From Sphingomonadales bacterium (GTDB lineage: Bacteria; Pseudomonadota; Alphaproteobacteria; Sphingomonadales; Sphingomonadaceae): DNA of 64,000 bases. This document shows, piece after piece, positions 43,691 to 53,090 of this stretch (position 1 is the first letter of the stretch; every line of letters begins with the position of its first letter). The position numbers were made by a program, and so were the translations under genes. The DNA lies in contig JANYGX010000010.1 in assembly GCA_025362295.1 (NCBI GenBank), positions 137,734 to 201,733 on the forward strand, written 5' to 3'. The notes beneath the pieces were generated by a model. That model saw only the letters and a program-made list of their open reading frames with translations. It had not been told where the DNA came from and did no database searches.

Positions 43691-44259
43691 ACTGCCCGTA
43701 CCTCAGTCACCTCGGGCACATAGTGGCGCAGCAGCGATTCAATGCCGCCTTTTAGCGTTGCCGTCGAAGACGGACAGCCCGCACAGCTGCCTTGCATGTG
43801 CAAATAGACCACACCCTGACGAAAACCCTGATACACGATGTCACCGCCATCACGGGCGACAGCGGGACGCACCTTGGCATCGATCAGATCCTTGATCTGT
43901 ATGATGATGTCAGTGTCTGCCGGATCGTCACCGACGCCAATTGACGGTGTCGTGTTTGTAGCGGTTGTCGCTGTATGAAACAACGGCACACCACTGGTGA
44001 AATGCTGCATAAGGGTTGCCAGCACAGGCGCTTTCAACGTCTGCCAGTCTAGCGCTGTCTCGAGCTTGCTGACCGTGATAAAATCGCTGCCGAAAAACAC
44101 GCCATTGACACCCTCGATATCAAACAAGGCGCTCGCCAGCGGCGACACCTCAGCGCTTGTGCTATCAACAAAATTGGCTGTGCCGTTAGGATGCACCACG
44201 CGGCCTGGTATAAATTTAAGCGTTGCCGGATTTGGCGTTTGTTCGGTTTGAATAAACAT
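43687..44259 (-). CDS. NfuA/NifU-like Fe-S cluster carrier
   Basis: 190 residues. The N-terminal Nfu domain begins MFIQTEQTPNPATLKFIPG, the common alphaproteobacterial/mitochondrial NFU1 start, and contains SALFDIEGVNGVFFGSDFITVSK. The C-terminal NifU-like domain carries C-x2-C (CAGCPSS) after RPAVARDGGDI. It receives [4Fe-4S] clusters and hands them to targets such as lipoate synthase and aconitase. The two domains are joined by a Thr-rich linker. The TTGA overlap with the AGCS symporter suggests coupled translation. Confidence 0.93.
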   Translation of the reverse strand: MFIQTEQTPNPATLKFIPGRVVHPNGTANFVDSTSAEVSPLASALFDIEGVNGVFFGSDFITVSKLETALDWQTLKAPVLATLMQHFTSGVPLFHTATTATNTTPSIGVGDDPADTDIIIQIKDLIDAKVRPAVARDGGDIVYQGFRQGVVYLHMQGSCAGCPSSTATLKGGIESLLRHYVPEVTEVRAV

Positions 44260-44291
44260 AATTTTTCGTCCAATTGTTATAAACTCAGATG

Positions 44292-44672
44292 TTAATGCAA
44301 GGTTAGAGCAGCATCAACGGCGCTGAGTAGTTCTTCATCTTCAAATGGCTTATAGAGCACTTGAGTGGCTTTATAAAGATCTGCCATCATGGTCGCCTGT
44401 TCGAGCGTCGCACCGGGTCCACCGCCTGATACCAACACGACAGGCAGAGACGGATGGTCTCGCCTGATGTCTTTCAACACATCTAGACCGCTCTTCCTGG
44501 GCATCCAGATATCGAGCACAGCAAGATCAAAGCTATATTGCAGCAGATAGTCTAGCGCCGCCGCACCGTCAAATGCCACAATAACGGTATGACCGGCGGT
44601 TTTCAGTACCAGCTGAATGGCCTCGGCCACATGAGCGGCATCATCCGCGACCAATATCGTTGCCATCATCAT
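44292..44672 (-). CDS. Single-domain response regulator
   Basis: 126 residues, a receiver domain only. The acidic pocket is D10-D11, the phosphorylation site is D54 (LAVLDIWMP) and the conserved lysine lies in LYKPFEDEE (about 107). There is no output domain, so it may act as a CheY/DivK/CpdR-like relay. It lies 28 bp after a histidine kinase gene and is probably its partner. The start follows a GAGGGG ribosome binding site; three consecutive ATG codons make the exact start uncertain by two residues. Confidence 0.93.
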   Translation of the reverse strand: MMMATILVADDAAHVAEAIQLVLKTAGHTVIVAFDGAAALDYLLQYSFDLAVLDIWMPRKSGLDVLKDIRRDHPSLPVVLVSGGGPGATLEQATMMADLYKATQVLYKPFEDEELLSAVDAALTLH

Positions 44673-44700
44673 CCCCTCACATTGAAAGCATCAAATTTGT

Positions 44701-46416
44701 CTAAACTATACGCGCTGCAACCGGTATATAAAGCTTGAAGCAAGCACCACCATCTAAGCCACTTTCAATTGCAATAGCACCATTCCAGCTTTTTAAAATA
44801 CCATAAACCGCTGCAAGGCCAAGTCCGGTGCCGCGACCGATAGCTTTGGTGGTGAAAAAAGGCTCAAAAGCGTGGGCGCGCACATCTTCAGTCATGCCTG
44901 TGCCGGTATCAGCAACCGAAATAAGCACGTACTCACCAGTATTAAGGCCGAGCATATGCACCTGATCGCCTGCGACCTGGACCCTATGGCTTTCAACGGT
45001 AATAAACGCTGTTGAGGCCTCGTTGCCTTGCATAGCATCGGCGGCATTGCGGTACAAATTCAAAAATACCTGGATCAGGCGACTGGGTGAAATGATGATG
45101 TCTTCATCAAGCAGTGTTGATCGTTCGGTAATTCGAATGGCTTTGGAAATGGCTGCCGTTGCAACATCTGCAGCATTGGCAATGCAGGATTTAGCGCTCT
45201 GGCGTGTTTCTGGCAAACGCTCATTGGCATGCTCGGCGCGCGCAAACGACAGCACATCCGAAACGATGCCACTGGCACTTTTGACGCAGTCTCGAATGCG
45301 CTCCAGATATTGCAGGCGGGCTGGCGGGGCCGCATCAATTGCTGCCCTGGCAAAGGTGTTGATCGGGTGCAGCAGGTTGTTGAGTTCGTGTGCCATCCCG
45401 CCGGCAAGTTCGCCCAAGGCCTCTAGCTTGCGGGTTTCCGCCAGCTGTTGTTCAATACGGATTTTATTATGCATCAGCGCGTCGCGCTCGCTCAGGGTTG
45501 ATTGCAAGGCTCTCAGCATATTTCTTTGATAACTGGTGAGTGCGCCTACGATAATGCCACCAGCAGAAATCAGCAAATCCAGAATTTGAAGTTCAAGGCC
45601 GCGCGCTGTGCCTTCAAGCCGGATGGTGAACATGAAAGCAAGGTTAGCCGCAAAAATGGCAATACCGGTTTCGATCGAGCCCCGTCGCAGGGCAGCGTAT
45701 GCAACCGGCACAGCAACTAGAAAAACGACTCGCAAACCAAGTGCACCACCACCAAACAAGCCTACCCAAAACGGCAAAAAGGCAAATAGCCCGTAGGCTA
45801 TAATGCGTGGCAACCATTTTTTGATGCCATCTAAAGTGAGTCTGGCATGACCCGTCATCAACGGCGAGACAGAAAAAAATATAAACACGGCGGTGCCGAC
45901 AATGCCGTTCAAATCACCCAGCCACCACTTGAAGAAAGCCACAAAAAAAGTTTCTTTACCAAGCATGTTGGCGCTGTCGAGCTGGCTGACACCAACCAGC
46001 GTTGTGAAGAAACTGATAGCGACAACCGCAAGTATATAGGCCAGCACAAGTTGTGGGCGGGGCGTGGAGCGTGCAAACAATAAACCCAAACGTTTGAGAA
46101 TTGACCGCGCTATCAAACACAGACTGGCCAGCAAGAGCATCTGGGTTACGGCATGAAAAATACCAATCGTCGACGGGCCAAAAATGTAATAGCCAAGAAT
46201 GCCCGCAATGAGAGACAACACAGCACCAATCAGGCGCAGCTCCCAGATCACGACTAAAATCAGGCCATCGGTTGGATACCACAGGCTAATTGTATCGGCT
46301 TGGTGTGAGTAGAGCGCCAGCCAGTCAAAACCCAAGTGCAGAAGCACGTATATCACGGCAACGCGCAACAAAGTCAGCGGTGTGGTGACAAAGCTTGCAG
46401 GTTTGTCCATGTTCAC
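44701..46416 (-). CDS. Membrane histidine kinase (MASE1-like sensor)
   Basis: 571 residues. The N-terminal half has about eight hydrophobic segments in a MASE1-like arrangement ([20 protein letters not shown]), ending near residue 295. A short coiled coil ([31 protein letters not shown], given in part) leads to the phosphoacceptor region [14 protein letters not shown], then N-box [12 protein letters not shown] and G-boxes VADTGTGM and GTGLGLAAV. All the kinase motifs are intact. A single-domain response regulator follows directly, and a MarR gene precedes it with a four-base overlap. The signal sensed is unknown. Confidence 0.92.
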   Translation of the reverse strand: MNMDKPASFVTTPLTLLRVAVIYVLLHLGFDWLALYSHQADTISLWYPTDGLILVVIWELRLIGAVLSLIAGILGYYIFGPSTIGIFHAVTQMLLLASLCLIARSILKRLGLLFARSTPRPQLVLAYILAVVAISFFTTLVGVSQLDSANMLGKETFFVAFFKWWLGDLNGIVGTAVFIFFSVSPLMTGHARLTLDGIKKWLPRIIAYGLFAFLPFWVGLFGGGALGLRVVFLVAVPVAYAALRRGSIETGIAIFAANLAFMFTIRLEGTARGLELQILDLLISAGGIIVGALTSYQRNMLRALQSTLSERDALMHNKIRIEQQLAETRKLEALGELAGGMAHELNNLLHPINTFARAAIDAAPPARLQYLERIRDCVKSASGIVSDVLSFARAEHANERLPETRQSAKSCIANAADVATAAISKAIRITERSTLLDEDIIISPSRLIQVFLNLYRNAADAMQGNEASTAFITVESHRVQVAGDQVHMLGLNTGEYVLISVADTGTGMTEDVRAHAFEPFFTTKAIGRGTGLGLAAVYGILKSWNGAIAIESGLDGGACFKLYIPVAARIV

Positions 46417-46973
46417 TGAGGGTTAATATCCGGCTCGTGCAGTGTGAAGGCATTGGCACGTTTGCTCAGGCCGCTGAACAGCTGGTCAACCACGGTTGCC
46501 ATGACACTGCGCTGCGCTTCATCAAGCTCACCAACCAAACTTGCCAACCGCTCAATCGGATCGTGCTGCAACAAAAGCTTGCCGGTCCCGGTCACCGTTA
46601 GCCGAATAACACGCCGATCGATTGTACCGCGGGTGCCAGCAATCAGCCCCTTGCGTTCGAGAGCCGTGATGGCGCGCGACGCCGGCCCTTGTGTGATGCC
46701 AAGATACCGCGACAAACCAACAACGGTGCAAGCTTCAAGATTGGCACGATTGATGTAGCGTAATGCCGCCCATTGTCCCGGGTGCATATCCTGCGGAGAG
46801 CGTTCCGGGTAAATGAGCCTGACCAGTTGCTCCAGCAATAAAGCCAGCGCCATATCAGTACGACTTGCGATTGGGCTTATCGTATTCACAGCTAAAATGT
46901 CCGTGACCAATACACCGTCTTTAAGTTTCGGGTCGCCATCCTCTTGCGCAGCGCTGGTTGCAACTGTGGTCAT
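46413..46973 (-). CDS. MarR-family transcriptional regulator
   Basis: 186 residues from ATG 46973; the frame is open to a TTG at 47024, so the start is uncertain. The winged helix-turn-helix is clear: HPGQWAALRYINRANLEACTVVGLSRYLGITQGPASRAITALERKGLI (given in part), then a basic wing TRGTIDRRVIRLTVTGTGK. MarR proteins are often ligand-responsive repressors of neighbouring genes. Here it is translationally coupled to the histidine kinase (ATGA) and may control the HK-RR operon; that is inference. The N-terminal 40 residues before the domain are not conserved. Confidence 0.88.
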   Translation of the reverse strand: MTTVATSAAQEDGDPKLKDGVLVTDILAVNTISPIASRTDMALALLLEQLVRLIYPERSPQDMHPGQWAALRYINRANLEACTVVGLSRYLGITQGPASRAITALERKGLIAGTRGTIDRRVIRLTVTGTGKLLLQHDPIERLASLVGELDEAQRSVMATVVDQLFSGLSKRANAFTLHEPDINPQ

Positions 46974-47065
46974 GACGCTTTTGATCGCCCTCTTTTTTTC
47001 AGCACCGATGATATTTAGTAGCAATCATGTATTAAGCTGTACAGGGCGAAATAATCTTTGAAGAT

Positions 47066-48460
47066 TTATGGATAGAGTGGATCAGCACCCAACAGGTTTT
47101 TATTGACAAAACCCGGAATTTTCAGCGCGCGCAAGCGTTTGATAAGAGCCACAGCGGTTGACCCGTCTGCATAGCCGCCAACCACCAAACGCAAAACGGT
47201 TTTACCATTCAGAACATAGGGCTGTATATAAGGTGCAAGGCCAGACAGGCCGCCTTGAGCGTGCAGGAAGGCCCATTGCCATTGTTGTTCAAGTTTACTG
47301 CGCAATGGCGACGACCCGAGTTGCACCCAGACATGATCACCGGCAGCCACCGGTGAGGCGCGGACGATCGCGCTGGCACCAGCGCTGGCACCAGCGCTTG
47401 ACATTGCGCCGGTCGCGCTGGATTCGATTGGATTTGAAAGGGCTGCCGATGTCGTGTCTGCGGGATCGACTGGCAACGTGATCATTTGTGGTTTGCCCGG
47501 TTTGTGGGGTTTCTCTGCCGGCAAACTAAGAGGTTGTGGCGGTGCTTGCGAAGCCAGGTCACCTGAGGTGACAACGCCAAGTGGCGGCGCTGGCGGCATT
47601 GACGACAGGGCGGTCTTCGGCAGATCCGGCGTGGCACCGGCGTGCGACTCTTCATTGGCAAGACCAAGATGCGCGGCTTTGGCTTTGCCAGCCATATCGA
47701 GCCGGGACAGCGCTGCATAATAGGCGGCTTTGGCTGGCAACTCTTCTGGTTTGAGGGCGGCACCGCTAACAATTTTCATTGATTGATCGGCTTGCCCGGA
47801 CAATGCATAAACCGTTGCCAGCGCTTCGCGCACCTGGGCGATCATGCCCGGCTCATTGGAGATTTTCTGCAGCAGTTGCAGGGACGCGGCATAATCCTCA
47901 GTCAGCGCCAGCGATAGTGCCATATTCTTTAGGAGATCGATGCTGTTGGGCGCCTGTTTGATGCCCTCGGCATAAACCGCTTGCGCGTCTTTGGGCTGCC
48001 CCAGCAGATCGAGTGCCAAGCCTTTTTCAAGTGCCGGCATGATACCGGTTGCGCCTTTGCCAATGGCAAAATTCACCCATTCAAGCCCCCTAGCCGGTTG
48101 CCCCGCACGGTTGTAGGCGCGCGCTAGCCCCAGCGGCCCACGCATGTCCGAAGGCCGCAACATCATCAGCTGGTTATAAAGAATGGTTGCATCCAATGCG
48201 AGGCCAGCGCCCACCATGGCATCACCCATGCCTGAAATACCTTCAACATTGTTGGGTTCAACGTTCAAAGCACGCTGATAGAACCCCACAGCATTTTTGT
48301 AATCACCTTGGGCACTCAGCCTTTGGGCAACCCGGATAAATTGCTCGGCCTGTTTTTGCGTGAGGGCAACAGTGGGTGCACTGGATTGAGACGCCGCTGC
48401 AAGAGCGGATAGTGGCACGACGGCCAGGGCCGATAAAAAGCAAAGACAACGCATGTTCAT
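47066..48460 (-). CDS. Exported TPR protein with C-terminal SPOR-like domain
   Basis: 464 residues from ATG 48460 (GGATGG upstream); ATG 48454 is possible. A signal peptide ends near residue 24. TPR-like helical repeats fill about 35-245, including SAQGDYKNAVGFYQRALNVEPNN and a TadD-like organisation. A Pro/Ala/Ser-rich linker follows with AGASAGASA-type repeats (encoded by tandem GCGCTGGCACCA). The C-terminus has HVWVQLGSSPLRSKLEQQW and LRLVVGGYADGSTAVALIKRLRA, as in SPOR domains, which bind denuded peptidoglycan glycans at division sites. It may be a septal or envelope scaffold. A consensus CtrA box lies upstream. Confidence 0.75.
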   Translation of the reverse strand: MNMRCLCFLSALAVVPLSALAAASQSSAPTVALTQKQAEQFIRVAQRLSAQGDYKNAVGFYQRALNVEPNNVEGISGMGDAMVGAGLALDATILYNQLMMLRPSDMRGPLGLARAYNRAGQPARGLEWVNFAIGKGATGIMPALEKGLALDLLGQPKDAQAVYAEGIKQAPNSIDLLKNMALSLALTEDYAASLQLLQKISNEPGMIAQVREALATVYALSGQADQSMKIVSGAALKPEELPAKAAYYAALSRLDMAGKAKAAHLGLANEESHAGATPDLPKTALSSMPPAPPLGVVTSGDLASQAPPQPLSLPAEKPHKPGKPQMITLPVDPADTTSAALSNPIESSATGAMSSAGASAGASAIVRASPVAAGDHVWVQLGSSPLRSKLEQQWQWAFLHAQGGLSGLAPYIQPYVLNGKTVLRLVVGGYADGSTAVALIKRLRALKIPGFVNKNLLGADPLYP

Positions 48461-48504
48461 AAGCACCATCCAGTTTGATTGATATGAACCTACTATCCGG
48501 TCAT

Positions 48505-48523
48505 ATGGTTAACGAGCTTTTAA
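48505..48523. promoter_or_regulatory. Consensus CtrA box upstream of the TPR/SPOR gene
   Basis: TTAA-CGAGCTT-TTAA (48509-48523) is a perfect TTAA-N7-TTAA site, and ATGGTTAA (48505-48512) overlaps it as the reverse of TTAACCAT. It is 45-63 bp upstream of the start at 48460, where a CtrA-activated promoter would be expected. Confidence 0.6.
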
Positions 48524-48683
48524 TACAGCCACCAGTATGAAAATAACCTTGAGATCATGATCCACATCCCGACAGCCCCTGGGCACATTATATCGGCTTA
48601 TCAAGCTTCCTTGTTAGGTGTGCTTCACGCCATAGGGCTGCCCGTTTTTTGGCTTACCTTGTGGCTGGGCCATCTCTCAGCCG

Positions 48684-49604
48684 CTACCGCCCACTCACGG
48701 GTGCGCACAGTCGCTGACAGAGTTCATCCAGTTCATCCAGCGAATTGTAAGCGATGGTGGCTGTGCCCTTGTTGCCAGTAAAACTGATACTAATTGCCAT
48801 GCCCAGCGCACTCGATACATCACGTTCCAGCGCCACAGTGTCAGGGTCTTTTCCCATATCACGGACGCTGTGTTTGCCACTATGCGGCTTCACGCCGGCA
48901 ACAGCGGCCTTCGCTGCCCGCACCATGGCTTCAACCTGCCGCACCGAGAGGTCGCCGGCAACAATCTCGTCTGCCAGTTTTTTCGCACCAACCACACCGA
49001 TGAGCGCCCGCGCATGACCCATGCCAAGCTTGCCGTCGATCATCAGCGCCTTCACATCGTCTGGTAGGTCAAGCAGGCGCATGAGGTTCGCCACATGCGA
49101 ACGGGATTTGCCGACCACCTCACCCAGCCGCTCCTGTGAATGACCAAACTCGCTGATCAGCCGCCGGTAGCTGTCAGCCTCTTCAATAGGGTTGAGATCT
49201 TGCCGCTGGATGTTCTCGACAAGAGCAAGTTCCAGCACCTCCTGATCGCTGAGCTCGCGCACCACCACGGGCATCTCGTGCAGCGGCACCCGCTGGGCTG
49301 CCCGCCAACGCCGCTCGCCAGCGACAATTTCATAAAGCCCAGGTTCTGATGGACTCGGCCGCACCATAATCGCTTGCAGCACGCCTTTTTCGCGGATTGA
49401 ATCTTCCAGTTCCTGTAGAGCCGATTCTCTAAAATAACGCCGAGGTTGGGTTTTATTTGGGTGGATGATTTCTATTGGCAATTTTTTTGCGCCGGTGAGC
49501 GGCGCGGCTGCGCCATTTTCCATAGCTTGGGGCGGTGGCGCAATTTCACCCAGAAGTTCGGAAAGGCCGCGCCCCAAACCACTTGCTTTTTTGACGAGGC
49601 TCAT
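48684..49604 (-). CDS. parB: Chromosome partitioning protein ParB
   Basis: 306 residues. CTP-dependent DNA clamp that loads at parS and spreads to organise the origin region. The N-terminal ParB/Srx domain has IEIIHPNKTQPRRYF and the CTP motif GERRWRAAQ. The helix-turn-helix is around FGHSQERLGEVVGKSRSHVANLMRLL (given in part). The C-terminus IAYNSLDELDELCQRL is the dimerisation segment. The N-terminal GLGRGLSELLG is typical of chromosomal ParB. The ATG overlaps the parA stop by one base. Two parS sites lie 1.5 and 3 kb upstream. Confidence 0.97.
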   Translation of the reverse strand: MSLVKKASGLGRGLSELLGEIAPPPQAMENGAAAPLTGAKKLPIEIIHPNKTQPRRYFRESALQELEDSIREKGVLQAIMVRPSPSEPGLYEIVAGERRWRAAQRVPLHEMPVVVRELSDQEVLELALVENIQRQDLNPIEEADSYRRLISEFGHSQERLGEVVGKSRSHVANLMRLLDLPDDVKALMIDGKLGMGHARALIGVVGAKKLADEIVAGDLSVRQVEAMVRAAKAAVAGVKPHSGKHSVRDMGKDPDTVALERDVSSALGMAISISFTGNKGTATIAYNSLDELDELCQRLCAPVSGR

Positions 49605-50485
49605 TAGGCGGCCCTTGGTTGCTGGCCACTATTGCCCGCAATATATCCCGAACGGGTTAGCATTTCAGCCGCCAGCCGAATATACGCTTCCGAACCTGGG
49701 CAGCGATGATCGTAAAGGATTGCTGGCTTGCCGTGCGACGGTGCCTCTGACACCTTAACGTTACGGGGGATCACTGTGTCAAACACCAGCTTGCCAAGGC
49801 AGGCGCGCACATCACGCGCCACCTGATCAGAGAGCCGGTTGCGTTTGTCAAACATGGTCAACACCACACCGTGAATATTCAATCTGGGGTTGAAATTAGA
49901 ACGTATGCGCTCCACGGTTTGTAAGAGCTGACTTAGCCCTTCCAAGGCAAAAAACTCGCATTGCAAAGGTACCAGCACGGAATGGGCTGCAACCAGAGCG
50001 TTTAGGGTGAGCAGCCCCAAAGAAGGTGGGCAATCAATCAACACAAAATCATAAGCCTGCCAGTCCGTACCCAGCGCCGTTTTCATCCGGTGGCTGCGGC
50101 GCTCAACCGAGACCAGCTCGATTTCAGCAGCGGATAAATCCATGATCGATGGCACGATAGACAAGCCAGGCACCAGTGTTGGTATGGCAACATCTGCAAT
50201 TGTGGCGTCGTTGACCAGCAGATCGTAAGAAGACAGTTTGCGGGCCTTACGATCGATACCAAGCCCCGTTGACGCATTGCCTTGCGGGTCTAGGTCGATC
50301 ACCAGCACCTTGCGGCCAGCGGCAGCCAGGCCAGTTGCCAGATTTATGGCTGTGGTGGTTTTACCCACACCACCTTTCTGGTTGGCAACGGCATAAATAC
50401 CATTGCGCTGAGCCAGGTTTTCTGAACTGTGAGCATCTAAGCTTGCCTTGGGCAATTCCACCAGTGTCGGCGTGAGCGTGATCAT
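49604..50485 (-). CDS. parA: Chromosome partitioning ATPase ParA
   Basis: 293 residues. Deviant Walker-A ATPase that moves ParB-parS complexes. The motif is KGGVGKTT (37-44), preceded by IYAVANQ; the Walker B region is VLIDCPPSLGLLTLNAL, and PLQCEFFALEGLSQLL is the conserved switch-like stretch. The N-terminal ~28 residues precede the usual start but have an ATG and fair context, so the extension may be real. It forms rsmG-parA-parB with mnmG further upstream, the usual near-origin cluster. Confidence 0.97.
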   Translation of the reverse strand: MITLTPTLVELPKASLDAHSSENLAQRNGIYAVANQKGGVGKTTTAINLATGLAAAGRKVLVIDLDPQGNASTGLGIDRKARKLSSYDLLVNDATIADVAIPTLVPGLSIVPSIMDLSAAEIELVSVERRSHRMKTALGTDWQAYDFVLIDCPPSLGLLTLNALVAAHSVLVPLQCEFFALEGLSQLLQTVERIRSNFNPRLNIHGVVLTMFDKRNRLSDQVARDVRACLGKLVFDTVIPRNVKVSEAPSHGKPAILYDHRCPGSEAYIRLAAEMLTRSGYIAGNSGQQPRAA

Positions 50486-50518
50486 CGCGACCTCTTTCTT
50501 TTATTTGATATCGGTCTC

Positions 50519-51139
50519 TCATTTTGGCCTGACGTTGGCAAGCTCCAAAATACAGCCGCGTGCATCGCTGTGGCTTTTGTGCCGCTTTAAATCATATGCC
50601 CAACGTTGTGATGTCTCCGCCAGCTCCACATCGACATCATGACCCTTGAACAAGAACCACCTCGCATTCTTATTGGCTATCGGGTAGACCCAGCTCAGTA
50701 GCTTAGCAAGAGGGGCGCACGCCCTGGCCGTAATGAATTCCGAGGATATCGGGGATAAGCTCTCAATTCGGTCGTTATAAATCGTGGCGCGCTTTTCAAG
50801 CTTGAGAGACTCAACGACAGCTGACAGAAACTTGCACTTCTTCGAAGTTGATTCGACCATGAAAACATGCCTTGCGCCTAAGATTGCCAGTACCAAAGCC
50901 GGAAACCCAGCGCCGCTGCCAACATCGAGCCAAGTGGCGTTGTTTGGTGCTATGGCAAGAAGCTGTGCTGAATCAAAAATATGGCGTTGCCACACGTGGG
51001 GCAAGGTTGCCGGTCCAATCAGATTCATCCGCGTCTGCCAATCAATAAGTATATCGACGTAAATTTGCAGATGTGTCTGTGTTTCACGTGAAACAGGTGC
51101 GCCAAGAGTTTGCATGTCTGCAAGGAATTGATCAGGCAT
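50519..51139 (-). CDS. rsmG: 16S rRNA (guanine527-N7)-methyltransferase
   Basis: 206 residues from ATG 51139, one base after the mnmG stop (TAGGATG). Methylates G527 in the 530 loop of 16S rRNA; loss gives low-level streptomycin resistance in other bacteria. The SAM motif is DVGSGAGFPALVLAI; MNLIGP, VWQRHIFDSAQL and VESTSKKCKFL are typical RsmG motifs. A notable point is residues 15-23 (PVSRETQTH), which encode a perfect parS palindrome. The same VSRET peptide occurs in RsmG of many bacteria for this reason. Confidence 0.96.
   Translation of the reverse strand: MPDQFLADMQTLGAPVSRETQTHLQIYVDILIDWQTRMNLIGPATLPHVWQRHIFDSAQLLAIAPNNATWLDVGSGAGFPALVLAILGARHVFMVESTSKKCKFLSAVVESLKLEKRATIYNDRIESLSPISSEFITARACAPLAKLLSWVYPIANKNARWFLFKGHDVDVELAETSQRWAYDLKRHKSHSDARGCILELANVRPK
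51080..51095. promoter_or_regulatory. parS: parS centromere site (perfect consensus)
   Basis: TGTTTCACGTGAAACA, the exact 16-bp ParB-binding palindrome, lies inside the 5' part of rsmG. Confidence 0.93.
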
Positions 51140-51140
51140 C

Positions 51141-53000
51141 CTAAGCAGCACGCTTGCGAATGTGCGCCAGAAGTGCCGTCAATGCTGCCGGTGTCATTCC
51201 CTGCAGGCGCGACGCAGCCGACAGCGTTGCTGGCCGCGCTTGCAAGAGCTTGTCCCGCAATTCCGAAGACAGGCCTGATACAGCGTTAAAATCCAGACTA
51301 TCCGGTAATTTCAAAGCCTCGTCTCGCCGGTAGGCTATAACGTCATCATCTTGTCGTTTGATAAATACGGCGTATTTCGCATCGGTTTCAACCTGTAAAG
51401 CAATATCAGCTTTTACGGCACTGAGTTGTGGCCAGATACCAGACAGTATTTGCCAATTAATATCTGGATATGCCAGCAATGCAAAGGCCGAGCGCGTTTG
51501 ACCATCTTGATTGAGTGCCAGACCATGGTTGATGGCTTGCTTGGGCGTTAGTGACAACGCTTCAATCAAGGTGCGGGCTTCAAGGCGGTTTGCCTCGTTT
51601 ATAGCAAACACCCGTTCTCTGGCTGCGCCAACGCAACCAAGTGTTATACCAAGGCCGGTTAAACGCTGGTCCGCATTATCAGCGCGCAAACGCAAACGAT
51701 ATTCAGCACGCGATGTGAACATGCGGTAGGGCTCTCGCGTCCCCTGGGTGGTGAGATCGTCTATCATAACACCAATATAGGCGTCAGCACGGTCAAGCTC
51801 GAAAGCTGTCTGACACGCTGCCAACCGTGCCGCATTCAGCCCTGCCATTAAGCCTTGTGCGCCAGCTTCCTCATAACCGGTGGTGCCATTGATCTGACCG
51901 GCAAAGAATAGCCGCCCAACACGCCGGGTTTCCAGCGAAGGCTTCAACTCTCGTGGATCGACGAAATCATATTCAATCGCATAGCCGGGGCGGATGATCT
52001 GCACCTTTTCAAGCCCCGGGATAGTTTGCAGGAACTGCTGCTGCACATCAGGTGGTAGCGAGGTGGACATGCCGTTCGGGTAAATAGTGTGATCATCCAG
52101 CCCTTCCGGCTCCAAAAATATCTGGTGGCTGTCGCGGTCGGCAAAGCGCATTACTTTGTCTTCGACGGATGGGCAATAGCGCGGTCCTACCCCTTCAATA
52201 CGGCCCGCATACATGGCGGAACGATGAATATTGCTCCGGATGACCTCATGTGTTTTCGCCGTCGTGCGTGTAATATGGCACGGAATCTGGCGAGTGGTCG
52301 TGCCCGTGGTCAGGAACGAAAAGAAGCTTAACTCATCATCTCCCGGTTGTTCTTCTGTTGCCATCCAGTCAATTGTTCGACCATCAAGGCGCGCGGGCGT
52401 GCCGGTTTTTAGTCGCCCTAGCTCAAAACCGAGTTTTTGCAAAGACATCGAGAGTGCTACAGATGGCGCATCGCCGACACGTCCTGCCGGTATTTGTATT
52501 TCGCCCATGTGGATCATGCCGCGTAAAAATGTGCCGGTCGTCAGCACTACAGCCCCAGCCCTGATATCGCGACCATCGGCCAGCCGCACACCCTGAACCT
52601 CTGTGTGGTCTTGTTCCACGTGGAACAACAAGTCCTCAACAGAGCCCGCCATAATTGTCAGGTTGGTCTGCTCCGCTAGTAACTCTTGCACCGCCTGACG
52701 GTAGAGTGTGCGGTCCGCTTGAGCACGCGGCCCCTGCACCGCTGGACCCTTGCGACGGTTGAGCAGCCGGAACTGGATACCCGCCTTATCCGCCGCCCGC
52801 CCCATGATCCCGTCCAGTGCATCAATCTCTCGCACTAAATGCCCTTTGCCCAACCCCCCGATTGCCGGGTTGCAAGACATCTCGCCAATAGTTTCCAGCT
52901 TATGAGTGATAAGAAGCGTGTGAGCGCCGAGACGCGCAGCCGCTGCCGCTGCTTCCGTACCAGCGTGGCCGCCCCCAATGACGATTACGTCGAACGACAT
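51141..53000 (-). CDS. mnmG: tRNA uridine 5-carboxymethylaminomethyl modification enzyme MnmG
   Basis: 619 residues from ATG 53000; ATG 53018 would add six residues and cannot be excluded. FAD enzyme that works with MnmE to modify U34 of certain tRNAs. The FAD loop [12 protein letters not shown] is at the N-terminus; [15 protein letters not shown] and [23 protein letters not shown] are the two MnmG signatures, both intact. The C-terminal domain ends [13 protein letters not shown]. It is the first gene of mnmG-rsmG-parA-parB. The partner mnmE is 5.5 kb to the right on the other strand rather than directly upstream as usual. A second parS lies inside the gene. Confidence 0.97.
   Translation of the reverse strand: MSFDVIVIGGGHAGTEAAAAAARLGAHTLLITHKLETIGEMSCNPAIGGLGKGHLVREIDALDGIMGRAADKAGIQFRLLNRRKGPAVQGPRAQADRTLYRQAVQELLAEQTNLTIMAGSVEDLLFHVEQDHTEVQGVRLADGRDIRAGAVVLTTGTFLRGMIHMGEIQIPAGRVGDAPSVALSMSLQKLGFELGRLKTGTPARLDGRTIDWMATEEQPGDDELSFFSFLTTGTTTRQIPCHITRTTAKTHEVIRSNIHRSAMYAGRIEGVGPRYCPSVEDKVMRFADRDSHQIFLEPEGLDDHTIYPNGMSTSLPPDVQQQFLQTIPGLEKVQIIRPGYAIEYDFVDPRELKPSLETRRVGRLFFAGQINGTTGYEEAGAQGLMAGLNAARLAACQTAFELDRADAYIGVMIDDLTTQGTREPYRMFTSRAEYRLRLRADNADQRLTGLGITLGCVGAARERVFAINEANRLEARTLIEALSLTPKQAINHGLALNQDGQTRSAFALLAYPDINWQILSGIWPQLSAVKADIALQVETDAKYAVFIKRQDDDVIAYRRDEALKLPDSLDFNAVSGLSSELRDKLLQARPATLSAASRLQGMTPAALTALLAHIRKRAA
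52612..52627. promoter_or_regulatory. parS: parS-like centromere site
   Basis: TGTTCCACGTGGAACA is a perfect 16-bp palindrome that differs from the consensus by one symmetrical base pair. It lies inside mnmG (encoding LFHVEQ). Such variants bind ParB in other bacteria. Confidence 0.8.
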
Positions 53001-53090
53001 AGAAGGTGTGAATACCATATATGATCATTCGGGAAACTGAAGCGCAGAGTCAAGATTTATGAGACGCGCTTTTGTTTAATAGCGGATTGT

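Noticed and set aside
48557..48781. 74-codon plus-strand ORF in front of parB
   Set aside because: Its second half is antisense to the conserved parB C-terminus and the product has no motif.
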